Shown here piece after piece: positions 55,628 through 64,000 of a stretch of 64,000 nt of DNA. The notes under the pieces are model-generated. The model made no database searches. It saw only the letters and a program-made list of their open reading frames with translations, and was not told the DNA's origin. The position numbers and the translations under genes are program-made. Each line of letters begins with the position of its first letter. Position 1 is the first letter of the stretch. This DNA comes from Myxococcales bacterium (GTDB lineage Bacteria > Myxococcota_A > Polyangia > Polyangiales > Ga0077539). The stretch covers positions 111,878-175,877 of the forward strand of contig JAAFIF010000004.1 in assembly GCA_013298625.1 (NCBI GenBank). The letters are read 5' to 3'.

Positions 55628-56575
55628 TCACGGGATCGACGTTCGCATCTCTTGCGGCGCTTGCAGCGTGAGGTGCGCGACCTCGCCGGGGTTGCGCGCG
55701 CCGTCAGCGAGACCGCGGCGCTCGCCCGAGGCGTAGTCTCCGTTGGTTCGGTACATGTCCCAGTTGATCGGGCGACGTCCTGCGGCGGCGAGGTGTCCGT
55801 CGAGCACGCCGTGGTTGAGGGCGAGGTTGGCGTTGGTGATCGCGGTCGCGCGATTGGCGTCGTACGTCGTCGCGTTTTGTTGAAAGGTGCGTCGCTCGTC
55901 GCCGTCCTCGAGCTGCGCCACCATCGTGTGAACCATGCTCGACACGCCCGCGACTCCTGCGCCCGCGATCGCGGCGCCGCCGACAGATCCGCTGGCGTGC
56001 CCCGTCGAGGCGGCTGTCGCGATGTGCGCTGTGGTGCCGAGGCCGAGGCCGACCGCGCCGCCGACCGTAGGATGCTGAGCGAAATGCACTGCGTGAGGGC
56101 CCTCGCTGATCACGATGCCAACAGCCTCGACTGCGGGTCGATGCAAGCCGTGAGCGAGGGGCCCAGCCGCGACGCCGACGAGCGCTGTGCCTGTGTTGAT
56201 GGCTCCGTCGCGAAAGGCCCGGTCGTGCTGTCGGTTGACGAGGTCTTGAAAACCGCTGCCGCTGCGGGGCGCCGGAATCTCGAGCTTCGGTCCTGGTCGC
56301 GTGGCGTCGGCCTGTCGCAGCAGCGCGTTGGCGTTGCTGCGGATCTCGGCGTGGCGCGCGGCGACCGCGGCCTGGCCGGGCGTCTGCGTGGTCCGTGGCG
56401 TCTGTACGATTTCGTCTCGCACGGTTCCGTGCGCTTCGCCCGAGCGCGCGCCCTGCGCTCCCCGCGTGTGCGCTGTGCCGCCGGTGCTTCGCGTGGCGCG
56501 CAGCGTGACGCCCTCGTCTTCAGTGAACTCGTTGCCCGATTGAATGCGCTGCTGTCCCGAGATGGGTCTCACCAT
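55628..56575 (-). CDS. Unrecognised protein, 315 residues
   Basis: Starts MVRPISGQQRIQSGNEFTED. The first 110 residues are polar and Gly/Thr/Arg-rich, probably disordered. Residues about 125-235 are Gly/Ala-rich with mildly hydrophobic stretches (INTGTALVGVAAGPLAHGL, VGGAAIAGAGVAGVSS), which could be membrane-associated or a toxin-like hydrophobic segment. The C-terminus has a helical polar part. There is no signal peptide. The layout recalls polymorphic-secretion effectors, but no toxic domain is recognised and I do not claim one. The 159-bp spacer 55469-55627 holds nothing evident. Confidence 0.55.
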   Translation of the reverse strand: MVRPISGQQRIQSGNEFTEDEGVTLRATRSTGGTAHTRGAQGARSGEAHGTVRDEIVQTPRTTQTPGQAAVAARHAEIRSNANALLRQADATRPGPKLEIPAPRSGSGFQDLVNRQHDRAFRDGAINTGTALVGVAAGPLAHGLHRPAVEAVGIVISEGPHAVHFAQHPTVGGAVGLGLGTTAHIATAASTGHASGSVGGAAIAGAGVAGVSSMVHTMVAQLEDGDERRTFQQNATTYDANRATAITNANLALNHGVLDGHLAAAGRRPINWDMYRTNGDYASGERRGLADGARNPGEVAHLTLQAPQEMRTSIP

Positions 56576-56702
56576 GACAAACGACCTCCTGCGGCGACGC
56601 GGGCCCTTCGACCGTTGGAGGGGTGCTGCGCGTCACGCGGGGGGCTCTATCCAGGGGCGCGATCGGACGTTGCGCGGCGACCCAGATTTTTCTTCGCGCC
56701 GC

Positions 56703-57506
56703 TCAGCGCACGGTGAGCTCGATCGCGTTCGACGCAGCGCGACCCACGAAGAGCTCAGGGGGAGCGGCGACGTTGGAGGTCCCCATGCCCTGCGCCTGGG
56801 CGAAGCTGCACATGCGGTAGACTGCCCACAGTCGATAGCGGCCAGCGACGGGGATGACGCTGTCGGCGAGGTGGCTTGCCCATTGAGCGACGGGCGCGGC
56901 GCTCGCGGCGCGCGCGGGGATCGCGACGAGGTCTTGCGCTTGGAGTTGGTTGACCATCCCGCAGCGGCCGCCGACGAAGGAGCTGCGGTAGACGACGCCG
57001 GTCGAGAGGTCTTCGGCGTACAGGTCGACGAAGGGCTCGCGCGCGTGCTCGAACGAGCCGTCGTTGCTGCGGATGACCGTCGCTGCGCTCGCGGCGGTGT
57101 TGCGAAACGAGAGCTGCAAGCGCAGCGGCTCGTTGCGGCGTCGCGTCGCGGGGCCCGTGAGCTCTAGCTGGACCGCGCCGCTGGAGGTCGCGGGCGGCAG
57201 CGGGGCGCGTTGGGCGCGAAGAAACACGGTGGCGGTCGGGTAGGCGAAGTCTCGCTGCGCTCCTTGGGTGACGACGCGCGGCTGCAATCCGAGGGCGGTC
57301 GAGCGGTCGACCTCGGGCTCGTCGCTCGCACACAGATTCAAGCCGCGCGGGCCTGCTGTGTTCGGCGCGCTCGGCGCGGCGGCGTCTGGGCCCGCACCTT
57401 GCGCGGCGAACGCTGGCGCAGCGGGCTCGGGCGAGAGCTGCGGAGCGGGTCTGCGACACGCCGAGAGCTGCGCGGACAAGAGCACGAGAGCGGGGATCCA
57501 TCGCAT
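56703..57506 (-). CDS. Unrecognised lipoprotein
   Basis: 267 residues from MRWIPALVLLSAQLSAC; an upstream ATG adds 11 residues with two extra Cys and was rejected. Lipobox LSAC. A Pro/Ala-rich spacer (20-60) leads to a beta-rich domain (AVQLELTGPATRRRNEPLRLQLSFRNTAAS...) with the feel of an immunoglobulin-like or invasin-type fold (NEPLRLQLSFRN as in intracellular-proteinase-inhibitor-like domains). A conserved-looking GRCGMVNQ and a Cys near the end may form a disulfide. Function unknown. It is on the same strand as the flanking gene, 127 bp upstream of 55628-56575. Confidence 0.65.
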   Translation of the reverse strand: MRWIPALVLLSAQLSACRRPAPQLSPEPAAPAFAAQGAGPDAAAPSAPNTAGPRGLNLCASDEPEVDRSTALGLQPRVVTQGAQRDFAYPTATVFLRAQRAPLPPATSSGAVQLELTGPATRRRNEPLRLQLSFRNTAASAATVIRSNDGSFEHAREPFVDLYAEDLSTGVVYRSSFVGGRCGMVNQLQAQDLVAIPARAASAAPVAQWASHLADSVIPVAGRYRLWAVYRMCSFAQAQGMGTSNVAAPPELFVGRAASNAIELTVR

Positions 57507-57570
57507 CACCAGGGGGGGGACCTCCGCAGGACAACACACGAACAGCGGTGATCCTTGGGACGCTCGCGGG

Positions 57571-58047
57571 TCAGCGAAGCGCTGCGAGCGCCGCGAAGGT
57601 GCGCTCGAGCGTCTCGGCGTCGAGCGGCACGAGCCCCGCGTCTCGGACGGTGGACTCGACGGCGAGCGCTGCGTCGCGGGCGTTGCTGCTGGCGCGGATC
57701 TTCACGGTTCGCCCTAAGACGAGGCTCATTCCGGTGATGACGCTGCGGACGGCGGCGCCGACGAAGCCGGGGATCTCGATGACCGCGGAGATGGCTGCGA
57801 CGCGCGGAGTGAGCTTGTGGCCGAGCGCGCGGAGCTGCTCTCGCGTGGGCTCGTCCGGGGGCGATGCGCCCTCGCCGACGCGAAGGTAGTAGGCAAACTT
57901 GCTGTTGCCGGGCGAGTGGCGCCGGACAAACGCCTCGAGCTGCGCGGCGATCTCGGGCGTCGGGCGCCCGCACACCGAGCCGATGAAGTGGCCGCCGACG
58001 GTGGCGACAGCGATGGCAGGGGCGATCAGTCGACGGTCATCGGTCAT
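57571..58047 (-). CDS. Unrecognised protein (158 residues)
   Basis: Starts MTDDRRLIAPAIAVATVGGHF; the longer frame upstream overlaps the next gene and is Arg/Ser-rich. The layout is alpha/beta with a hydrophobic helix-like stretch IPGFVGAAVRSVITGMSLV and a C-terminal helix. It resembles STAS/SpoIIAA-like proteins common in myxobacteria in size and strand pattern, but no signature serine site is clear. Cytoplasmic. It lies 64 bp after the lipoprotein gene's start region and 52 bp from the SRPBCC gene, all on the minus strand. Confidence 0.55.
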   Translation of the reverse strand: MTDDRRLIAPAIAVATVGGHFIGSVCGRPTPEIAAQLEAFVRRHSPGNSKFAYYLRVGEGASPPDEPTREQLRALGHKLTPRVAAISAVIEIPGFVGAAVRSVITGMSLVLGRTVKIRASSNARDAALAVESTVRDAGLVPLDAETLERTFAALAALR

Positions 58048-58099
58048 CGGCTTCGAGGCCCTGAGTGTACACCGGCGCGGCGGCGCGCTGAGCGCTGGG

Positions 58100-58510
58100 T
58101 CAATCTGCGATTTGAGCCTCGAAATACGCTTCCATCGGGGCGAGGTAGTACCGCGTCCAGCCGTCGCGAAACGCTGATCCCATCCCCTCGGGCAGCTCGG
58201 TGTGCACGAACGTGACGAGCGTCCCGCCCTTGGCGGGCGCGAGGCGGATCTCGAGCCGCGAGTCCTGCGAACCATCGGGAAAGTCCGCCGCGCGCCACGC
58301 TTGCACGATGCGCGTCGGGCGATCGAACGCGAGGTGCGTCCCTTGGATGTAGCCGTCCCACGCGGTGAACTTCGCTCCGACCTCGGCGACGCTGGTGGCC
58401 TCGCTGCCCGTCATCGCGCTGTGCGTCGCGCCGTCGAGAAACGCGTCGAACACCGCTTCGACCGAGCCTGCGACGACGCCCGAGACCTCCAACGAGTCAC
58501 CCTTGGACAT
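58100..58510 (-). CDS. SRPBCC (AHSA1-like) domain protein
   Basis: 136 residues from MSKGDSLEVSGVVAGSVEAVFDAFLDGATHSAMTG, interrupted here for length; a longer upstream frame has no homology. The pattern of a helix after the first strand, GAKFTAWDGYIQGTHL, RIVQAWRAADFPDGSQDSRL and TLVTFVHTELPEG matches the activator-of-Hsp90-ATPase-like SRPBCC fold. These proteins bind hydrophobic ligands or act as stress-related co-factors. A divergent hypothetical gene starts 88 bp away. Confidence 0.8.
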   Translation of the reverse strand: MSKGDSLEVSGVVAGSVEAVFDAFLDGATHSAMTGSEATSVAEVGAKFTAWDGYIQGTHLAFDRPTRIVQAWRAADFPDGSQDSRLEIRLAPAKGGTLVTFVHTELPEGMGSAFRDGWTRYYLAPMEAYFEAQIAD

Positions 58511-58597
58511 GAGCACGACCTCCGTTGCGAGCGACGATACCGCACGATCGATCGGAGCCGGTCGGTTCAGCGCTGTTCTTGGTACGCTCGACGATCG

Positions 58598-59191
58598 ATG
58601 CGATCGCGACTGCAACGATATCTAGCGTCGCTGCCGCGCGGGCTCGCGAGCTTCGAAGGGCATCGCGCGAAGGGCTCGTTGGCGCGCGAGTCGCTGGCGC
58701 TGCGGCCGTTGAAGAACGTCGCCGCGCTGCCGCGAGAGCTCGCAGCGCATGTCGAGGCGTTGCCGTTGGCGTCGAGCTGGATCGCCGAGACGCACTACGT
58801 GGCGCTGTCGTTGGCGATCGCGGACGAGCACGGGCTCGACCGAGAGGGCTTTCGGCAGTTCTGGCGCGAGGTGATGCACAAGCTGACGGACGGGACGTAC
58901 TCGGTCTTGCTCGGGATGGTGCACCCCGAGACCCTCTTGCGCGGGACCGCCGCGCGTTGGTCGCATTTTCACGAGGGGACGCGCGTGCGTTCGCAGCTCG
59001 AAGACGGGCGCTTCACGGTGCTCGTCGAGGCGCCGACAGGGCTCTTCGATGAGCTGATCTACGACGGCTACGAGGGCGTGTTGCAAGGGCTCATCGATCG
59101 GTCGCGCAAGCCGCAGGGGCGCGCCGAGCTGGGGGCGATCGAGCGCGAGGCTGGCATGACACGGGTGCGGTATCACCTCGGCGGATGGTGA
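58598..59191 (+). CDS. Unrecognised protein, possibly myxobacterial DUF2378/TIGR02265-like
   Basis: 197 residues from MRSRLQRYLASLPRGLASFEGHRA; earlier starts overlap the SRPBCC gene. Mostly helical with a beta end, no signal peptide. The length, and motifs such as AETHYVALSLAIADEH and FRQFWREVMHKLTDG, are reminiscent of the lineage-restricted myxobacterial DUF2378 group; this is a weak impression. Its stop overlaps the start of the first SGNH gene by 7 bp, so it may belong to the O-acetylation operon or serve as its regulator. Confidence 0.55.
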   Translation: MRSRLQRYLASLPRGLASFEGHRAKGSLARESLALRPLKNVAALPRELAAHVEALPLASSWIAETHYVALSLAIADEHGLDREGFRQFWREVMHKLTDGTYSVLLGMVHPETLLRGTAARWSHFHEGTRVRSQLEDGRFTVLVEAPTGLFDELIYDGYEGVLQGLIDRSRKPQGRAELGAIEREAGMTRVRYHLGGW

Positions 59192-60603
59192 CCTTGGCCA
59201 ACGCGGCTCCGCGCTCGGTGTGGGCGACGACGGCGCTCTTCGCGCTCGGCGCGGCGGCGGTGGTCGGCACGCGTCCAGGGGGTAGGAGCGCTGTGCGGGC
59301 GCTGTTGTTTCCGTCGCGGGCGAGCGTGTCTGCGCAGCGCGCCGCGGGGCCGCTGCGCGCGAGCGCGTCCGCGCAGAGCGTCGCGGAGCCGACGGCGACG
59401 CCAGCGCCGTTGCCGCAGCGATGGAGCGCGCGCGCGCCGACGGACCGCGCGGTGTTCGCGATCGAAGAGCGCGGCGCGGCGCGGGGGGACGCTGGAGACG
59501 CGAGCGAGCCGGCGTTGTTGCGGTCGTTCTTCGAGCGGCTCGCGTCGCTCGAGCGGGCCGAGCGCGCGATCGTCCGCGTGGCGCACATCGGCGACTCGAT
59601 CGTAGCGGACGACAAGATCACCCGACGGCTGCGGCAGCGGCTGCAGCAAGAGTTCGGCGACGCGGGGCTCGGCTGGCTGTACGCGCAGCGGCCGACGCGC
59701 TGGTATCACCCGCGGGGCGTGCGCTACGAAGCGAGCGGGTTCGCGCTGACGTCCGTGGTCGACGCGCGCTCGGAGGACGCGCGGTACGGTGCTGGCGCAG
59801 CGGCGTTCGACGCGCGAACGAGCGGGGCGATCGCGACGGTGACGGTCCCGTCCGCGACGAGGGCGTCGGTGTACGCGCTGGCCGATCGAGCCGTGAGCGT
59901 GCGGTTCGACGGCGGGCCGTGGAGCGCGCTGGTCGACGGCGTGGCTTCGGCGCAGCTCACCGCGGGCGCACACACAATCAACATGCGTGCTGAATCACAG
60001 GGATCGAGGCTATTGGGCTTGTCCGTCGAGAGCGGCGCTCGCGGCGTCATCGTGGACAACCTCGGGCTGGTAGGCTCCTCTGCGCGCTCGCTCTCGCACC
60101 AAGACCCCGCCCACTGGGAACAATCCCTTCGTTCGCTCTCGTTGGACCTCGCGGTGATCTCTCTCGGCACCAACGACAGCAGCCACGGCCCGATCTGGCC
60201 CGCGCAGCGCCCGCAGCTCGAAGAGGACCACGCGCGGCTGTACGCGCTCGCGAAGCGTGTGGCGGGCGCGTGTCTGGTGCTGCTTCCGCCGGACAGCGCC
60301 GAAGAGCGCGGCGGCCCGCTCGGGACGCGGGTCGCGTTGCCGGTGATCCTCGAGGCGCAGCGGCGCGCTGCCGAGCGCGCAGGCTGCGCCGTGTGGGACA
60401 CGTGGCGATGGATGGGCGGGCGCAACGCGATCGTGCGTTGGCGCTCGCTCGGGTTGGCGGACGGGGACTACACGCACTTGACCGACGCGGGCGCGGCGCG
60501 CATCGCAGACGCAGTGGCAGACGCGCTGCTCTCTGCGCGGGACGCCTTCGTCGCGCGCGCCGAGGCTGCGGGTGACGGCGGATCGAACGCGAGGGATCGA
60601 TGA
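59185..60603 (+). CDS. Membrane-anchored SGNH-fold protein
   Basis: 472 residues with an N-terminal anchor (SVWATTALFALGAAAVVGT, about 10-28) and a long disordered spacer to about 100. The SGNH blocks are VAHIGDSIVADD (block I, about 130-141), SLGTNDSSHG (block III) and DYTHLTDAGAARIAD (block V, Asp-x-x-His). A beta-sandwich-like insert sits between blocks I and III (GAGAAAFDARTSGAI...VRFDGGPWSALVDG). This matches AlgX/AlgJ-type SGNH proteins that act with MBOAT acyltransferases on exported polysaccharides. The gene overlaps both neighbours: 7 bp with 58598-59191, and ATGA with the next. Confidence 0.85.
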   Translation: MVTLANAAPRSVWATTALFALGAAAVVGTRPGGRSAVRALLFPSRASVSAQRAAGPLRASASAQSVAEPTATPAPLPQRWSARAPTDRAVFAIEERGAARGDAGDASEPALLRSFFERLASLERAERAIVRVAHIGDSIVADDKITRRLRQRLQQEFGDAGLGWLYAQRPTRWYHPRGVRYEASGFALTSVVDARSEDARYGAGAAAFDARTSGAIATVTVPSATRASVYALADRAVSVRFDGGPWSALVDGVASAQLTAGAHTINMRAESQGSRLLGLSVESGARGVIVDNLGLVGSSARSLSHQDPAHWEQSLRSLSLDLAVISLGTNDSSHGPIWPAQRPQLEEDHARLYALAKRVAGACLVLLPPDSAEERGGPLGTRVALPVILEAQRRAAERAGCAVWDTWRWMGGRNAIVRWRSLGLADGDYTHLTDAGAARIADAVADALLSARDAFVARAEAAGDGGSNARDR

Positions 60604-62069
60604 GCGCGAAAATCACCATGGTGGCCTTGAGCGTGGCGCTCGCGGGCTGCGCGGCGCGGCAGAGCGGCGGGGCGGGGCTCGAGGTCGGGCGCGCGGCGCC
60701 GTTCGGGCACGACCGAGAGCCCGTGCGCTTCTCGCGGCCGGACGCAGCCGCACACGCATCATCCACGGACGTGGTGATGCTCGGCGACGACGCTGCGGCG
60801 AGCGACGAGCGCGCAGCGGCCACCGCAGAGCCGTACGCGCCCGAGCTGCGCGACCCGACGCGCGACGAGGCGACGGGCGAAGGGGCGAGCGGAGACGACC
60901 CTGCGGCGGGCGCGGTGGTGAACTTCGAGGACTCGACGCGGGCGATGGACGCTGTGTACGCGACGATCGCGGCGGTGGGGCGGCGCGCGCAGGGACAGCG
61001 GTTCACCGTGGTGCAGCTCGGGGATTCGCACACCGAGAGCGACGAGTTTTCTGGGCGATTGCGCAGGCGGATCGCGCAGCAGTGGGGCAGCGGCGGCAGG
61101 GGCTTCGTCTCGGTCGCCGGCGGGCAGCGCGACGTGCGGCGCACGGTGAGCGGGCCGTGGGTGATCGAGCGGGCGCCGCTGCGAGAGGCGACGGGGGCGT
61201 ACGGGATGGGGCTCGCGCGCGCGACGGGGCGATCGCCGCGCGCGGTGCTGACGGTCGAGCCGTGCGCCCAGTGCGCGACGGCGAGCGTCTCGCGGTTCGA
61301 GCTGTTGTTTCGCAGGCAAGACGGCGGCGGCTCGCTCGAGTATCGGGTCGATCAGCAGCCGTGGCAGCGGGTGAGCACGCAGAGCGTCGCGGGGCAGAGC
61401 GCGGCGCAGAGCGTGCGCGTGAGCGTCGCGGACGGCGCGCACTCGTTCTCGGCGCGGCCCGCAGGAGACGGGCCCGTCGAGGTGTACGGCGTGGCGCTCG
61501 ACCGAGAGAGCGGCGCGTCGCTCGAGAGCGCAGGGACGATCGGCGCGCAGGCGTCGCACTTGGAGGCCGCGGACTGGACGGTGCTCGGGCCGCAGCTCAC
61601 GGCGAGGGCGCCGACGATGGTCGTGCTCTGGTACGGGACCAACGAGAGCGCGTCGAGTCGCTTGGATCCGGCGCGGTTCGAGCGCGCGCTCGGGGCGTTG
61701 GTGACGAGGGTGAGAGCGGCGGTTCCGACGGCGGTGGTGCTGCTGTTGGGGCCGCCGGACCTCGCGCTGCGAACGGCGGACGGGACGCGCGCGCAGCCCG
61801 CGCAATTGCCTCGCATGGTGGACGCCGCGCGACGAGCGGCGCGCTCGAGCGGCGCGGTCTTCTACGACCTGCTCGCCGCGATGGGCGGCGGCGGGACGAT
61901 CCAGCGCTGGGTCGAACAAACCCCGCCCCTCGCGTGGCGCGACCACACGCACTACACGCCCGCGGGCTACAACGTCTTGGCCGACACGCTCTTCGACGCG
62001 CTCGTGCGCGGGCACGAGGCCTGGACGCGGCGCAGCGCGCGCACAACGACGGGGCGGAGCGCGCGGTGA
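60600..62069 (+). CDS. SGNH-fold lipoprotein
   Basis: 489 residues. Lipobox LAGC in MSAKITMVALSVALAGC. Long Ala/Asp-rich spacer to about 110. SGNH blocks: FTVVQLGDSHTESDEF (about 135-150), WYGTNESAS and WRDHTHYTPAGYNVLAD. The order, spacing and insert equal those of the previous protein, so the two are paralogues, one anchored by a helix and the other by lipid. The stop codon overlaps the GTG of the MBOAT gene (GTGA, 62066-62069). Probable transfer of an acyl group onto a surface glycan. Confidence 0.85.
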   Translation: MSAKITMVALSVALAGCAARQSGGAGLEVGRAAPFGHDREPVRFSRPDAAAHASSTDVVMLGDDAAASDERAAATAEPYAPELRDPTRDEATGEGASGDDPAAGAVVNFEDSTRAMDAVYATIAAVGRRAQGQRFTVVQLGDSHTESDEFSGRLRRRIAQQWGSGGRGFVSVAGGQRDVRRTVSGPWVIERAPLREATGAYGMGLARATGRSPRAVLTVEPCAQCATASVSRFELLFRRQDGGGSLEYRVDQQPWQRVSTQSVAGQSAAQSVRVSVADGAHSFSARPAGDGPVEVYGVALDRESGASLESAGTIGAQASHLEAADWTVLGPQLTARAPTMVVLWYGTNESASSRLDPARFERALGALVTRVRAAVPTAVVLLLGPPDLALRTADGTRAQPAQLPRMVDAARRAARSSGAVFYDLLAAMGGGGTIQRWVEQTPPLAWRDHTHYTPAGYNVLADTLFDALVRGHEAWTRRSARTTTGRSAR

Positions 62070-64000
62070 GCTTCGCGAGCGCGGGGTTCGTCCCGTTTCT
62101 AGTGGCGGTGTTCTTTCTGTACGCGTCGATCGAGCAGCAGCGATCGACCTCGGTGATTCAGCGCTGGAGCTCGCTCGTCGCGAGCGCGCTGCTCACGTGG
62201 GCGCTCGCGGACGCGCTGTGGCTGCTGGTGATCCCCGGCGCGCGCTTGCTCGACCCGATGGGCCTCGCGCTCGCGCCGTGGTCGCAGCACACGTTTTCAA
62301 CGTACGCGCCGCTGATGGGCCCGCTCGCCTTCGCGCTCGGGTGGGCGTCGGCGCGACGGTGGGGAGCGATTTCGCAGGGGCAACGCGCGCGCGCGTGGGC
62401 CGCTGCCGGGGCGCTCGCCGCGCTGGGTGGAGCGGTGGTGTGGGCCGCTCGGGCCCATCGTCTCCCGTCGCTCTCCGCGGCGTTGAGCCCCTTCGGTCAC
62501 CCGCTGTGGCTCTGCGGCTGGGGCGCGGTGCGGGGGCTCGCGGCGCGGGACGAAGACCCCGCAGCGCTGCGATTGGCCAGGCAAATCGCGCTCTTTCTAG
62601 TGAGCGCGGGGATGTACCACTCGTGGGCGGTCACCACGCGCGGGGCCTATCAGTACCTGCTCGCGCTGATCCTCGGGACCGTGGTGCTCGACTACTTTCT
62701 GGCCCTCTGGATCGGCGATCGAACCTCGCGTTCGCCCGCAGCGCGCCCGCCGTTCGCGCTGCTGATCGCCTCGCTGGTGGCCAACCTCGGGATCCTCGCG
62801 GTCTTCAAGTACTGGGACTTCTTCGGGCGATCCGCGCAGTGGGCGGCGACCCACGCCGGGCTCTCTTGGACCTTCGTGCCCGCGGCGCTGCTGTTGCCCG
62901 CGGGGATCTCGTTTCACACGTTTCAGTCGCTCTCGTACACGGTGGACGTGTACCGCGCGAAGCTGCGCGCGACGCCGTCGCTGATCGAGTTCGCGACGTT
63001 TGTGCTGTTCTTTCCGCAGCTGGTGGCGGGGCCGATCGTGCGGGCCGAGGAGTTTCTGCGGCAGATCGCGGACCCGCCGCCCATTCGCGAGGCGCACGCC
63101 GCAGAAGGGATGCTGCGCGTCCTGCGCGGGCTCGCGAAGAAGCTCGCGCTCGCCGACCCGCTCTCGGTCTACCTCGTCGACCGCGTGTTCGAGCGGCCCG
63201 GCGCGTTCTCGTCGCTCGAGAACCTCTTGGCCGTCTATGGCTACGCGTTTCAGATCTACTTGGACTTCAGCGCGTACAGCGACATCGCGATCGGCTCGGC
63301 GGCGCTGCTCGGCTTCACGCTCCCTGAGAACTTTCGGACGCCCTACCGCTCGTCGGACCTCGCGGCGTTCTGGCGGCGTTGGCACATCACCCTCTCGAGC
63401 TGGCTGCGGGACTACCTGTACATCCCCTTGGGCGGCTCGCGGGGCAGCGACGCGCGCACGTACCGAAACCTCTTCATCACCATGCTGCTCGGAGGCCTGT
63501 GGCACGGCGCCAACTGGACCTTCATCGCCTGGGGAGCGCTGCACGGCGGCGGCCTCGCCATCACGCGCGCGATGCAGCGCGCGAGGGAGCGCTCGGGGCT
63601 CAGCCTCTCGCGCCTCGCCTCGGCGACGGGCGCGCTCGCGCTCGGAGGAGCGCTGATTCACACGGTGATCTCTGGGACCGTTCGCGCGATGGCCGCGCGC
63701 GCTGGCGTCGACCCCGCGTGGCCAAACCTCCTGTTCGGGTGGCTCTACCTCGCGCCCGCGTGGGCCGCGCTCACGGTGTGGGCGGAGGCGCGCGCCGAGC
63801 GAGGCTCGCTCGTGGCCAAGGCGCTCGGGGCGCTGTTGACCTTTCACTACGTGTGCTTCGCGTGGGTGTTCTTCAGGGCCGAGAGCTTCGAGCGCGCGCG
63901 CGAGGTGCTCGCGGCCATCGCAGAGCGGACCCTCGATCACCCCAACGTCCCGCGGTGGTTCGTCGCGGCGCTGCTCGCGGCGGCGCTCTCTCACGTCGTG
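62066..64000 (+). CDS. MBOAT family O-acyltransferase (partial, 3' end cut)
   Basis: The frame stays open for 645 codons from GTG 62066 to the window end, so the C-terminus is missing. About ten or more membrane helices. Hallmarks are LLPAGISFHTFQSLSYT then VDVYR (about 274-300), DFSAYSDIAIGSAALLGF, NFRTPYRSSDLAAFWRRWHITLSSWLRDYLYIPLGG (split), LWHGANWTFIAWGALHG with the catalytic His, and FAWVFFRAESFERAREVL. These define the AlgI/PatA/DltB-like acyltransferases that bring acetyl groups across the membrane. The adjoining SGNH proteins are the natural partners. Confidence 0.93.
   Translation, partial: MSFASAGFVPFLVAVFFLYASIEQQRSTSVIQRWSSLVASALLTWALADALWLLVIPGARLLDPMGLALAPWSQHTFSTYAPLMGPLAFALGWASARRWGAISQGQRARAWAAAGALAALGGAVVWAARAHRLPSLSAALSPFGHPLWLCGWGAVRGLAARDEDPAALRLARQIALFLVSAGMYHSWAVTTRGAYQYLLALILGTVVLDYFLALWIGDRTSRSPAARPPFALLIASLVANLGILAVFKYWDFFGRSAQWAATHAGLSWTFVPAALLLPAGISFHTFQSLSYTVDVYRAKLRATPSLIEFATFVLFFPQLVAGPIVRAEEFLRQIADPPPIREAHAAEGMLRVLRGLAKKLALADPLSVYLVDRVFERPGAFSSLENLLAVYGYAFQIYLDFSAYSDIAIGSAALLGFTLPENFRTPYRSSDLAAFWRRWHITLSSWLRDYLYIPLGGSRGSDARTYRNLFITMLLGGLWHGANWTFIAWGALHGGGLAITRAMQRARERSGLSLSRLASATGALALGGALIHTVISGTVRAMAARAGVDPAWPNLLFGWLYLAPAWAALTVWAEARAERGSLVAKALGALLTFHYVCFAWVFFRAESFERAREVLAAIAERTLDHPNVPRWFVAALLAAALSHVV

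Noticed and set aside
55628..56575. Toxin/effector assignment for the Gly/Ala-rich protein
   Set aside because: The mild hydrophobic middle part is suggestive, but no toxin domain, immunity gene or secretion marker is visible.

Overview
The window is very GC-rich and densely coding, and reads as the replication-origin neighbourhood of a myxobacterium-type genome (Myxococcota, perhaps Polyangiales/Sandaracinaceae-like). The evidence is the order dnaA-dnaN-recF-gyrB, two large secreted proteins ending in MYXO-CTERM-like sorting tails, a TonB-like AgmX/PglI C-terminal domain, a Gly-rich surface lipoprotein, many lipoproteins and unrecognised proteins, and two perfect parS palindromes of the myxobacterial type. 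No species can be named from the sequence alone.

Layout. 1-8.9 kb: a 58-bp perfect inverted repeat at the left edge, an outer-membrane beta-barrel gene, dnaA, a putative oriC in the dnaA-dnaN spacer, dnaN, a 390-bp inverted-repeat element, an unrecognised gene, a 42/43-bp palindrome array, a small helical protein and recF. 9-15 kb: two tandem paralogues of about 950 residues built from PKD-like and He_PIG modules, inserted between recF and gyrB. 15-20 kb: gyrB, a small ORF, a metallo-beta-lactamase-fold hydrolase and an RpoH-like sigma factor. 20-31 kb: PHP-domain lipoprotein, DUF2079 membrane protein, thiE, a DUF4178-like protein, a degenerate Fic-domain protein, a Gly-rich lipoprotein, and an ECF sigma factor overlapping a membrane protein with a TonB-like end. 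31-38.5 kb: SDR oxidoreductase, tRNA-Ala(CGC), a degenerate penicillin-binding-domain protein, glutaryl-CoA dehydrogenase, bioF-bioD with two parS sites, and a cyclophilin lipoprotein. 38.5-46 kb: DnaJ-type co-chaperone, uppS-cdsA, glutamate dehydrogenase, a lipoprotein, a second acyl-CoA dehydrogenase and a SUMF1-domain protein. 46-59 kb: a very large repeat-rich periplasmic protein, an S9 peptidase, a membrane Fe-S oxidoreductase, a 2OG-Fe(II) oxygenase and several small unknown genes. 59 kb to the end: two SGNH-fold proteins and an MBOAT acyltransferase joined by overlapping start and stop codons; this looks like a cell-surface O-acetylation operon and is cut by the right edge.

How the parts fit. 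Replication initiation (DnaA, beta clamp, RecF, GyrB) and segregation (parS) signals share the region, while parA/parB are not in the window. Two acyl-CoA dehydrogenases and the membrane CCG-domain Fe-S protein suggest a route for acyl-CoA electrons into the quinone pool. uppS and cdsA supply undecaprenyl and CDP-diacylglycerol for envelope assembly. The least described items are the two long inverted-repeat elements and the palindrome array near the origin, the two apparent pseudoenzymes (Fic-like and PBP-like), the twin surface proteins that split the recF-gyrB neighbourhood, and the double-SGNH/MBOAT operon.
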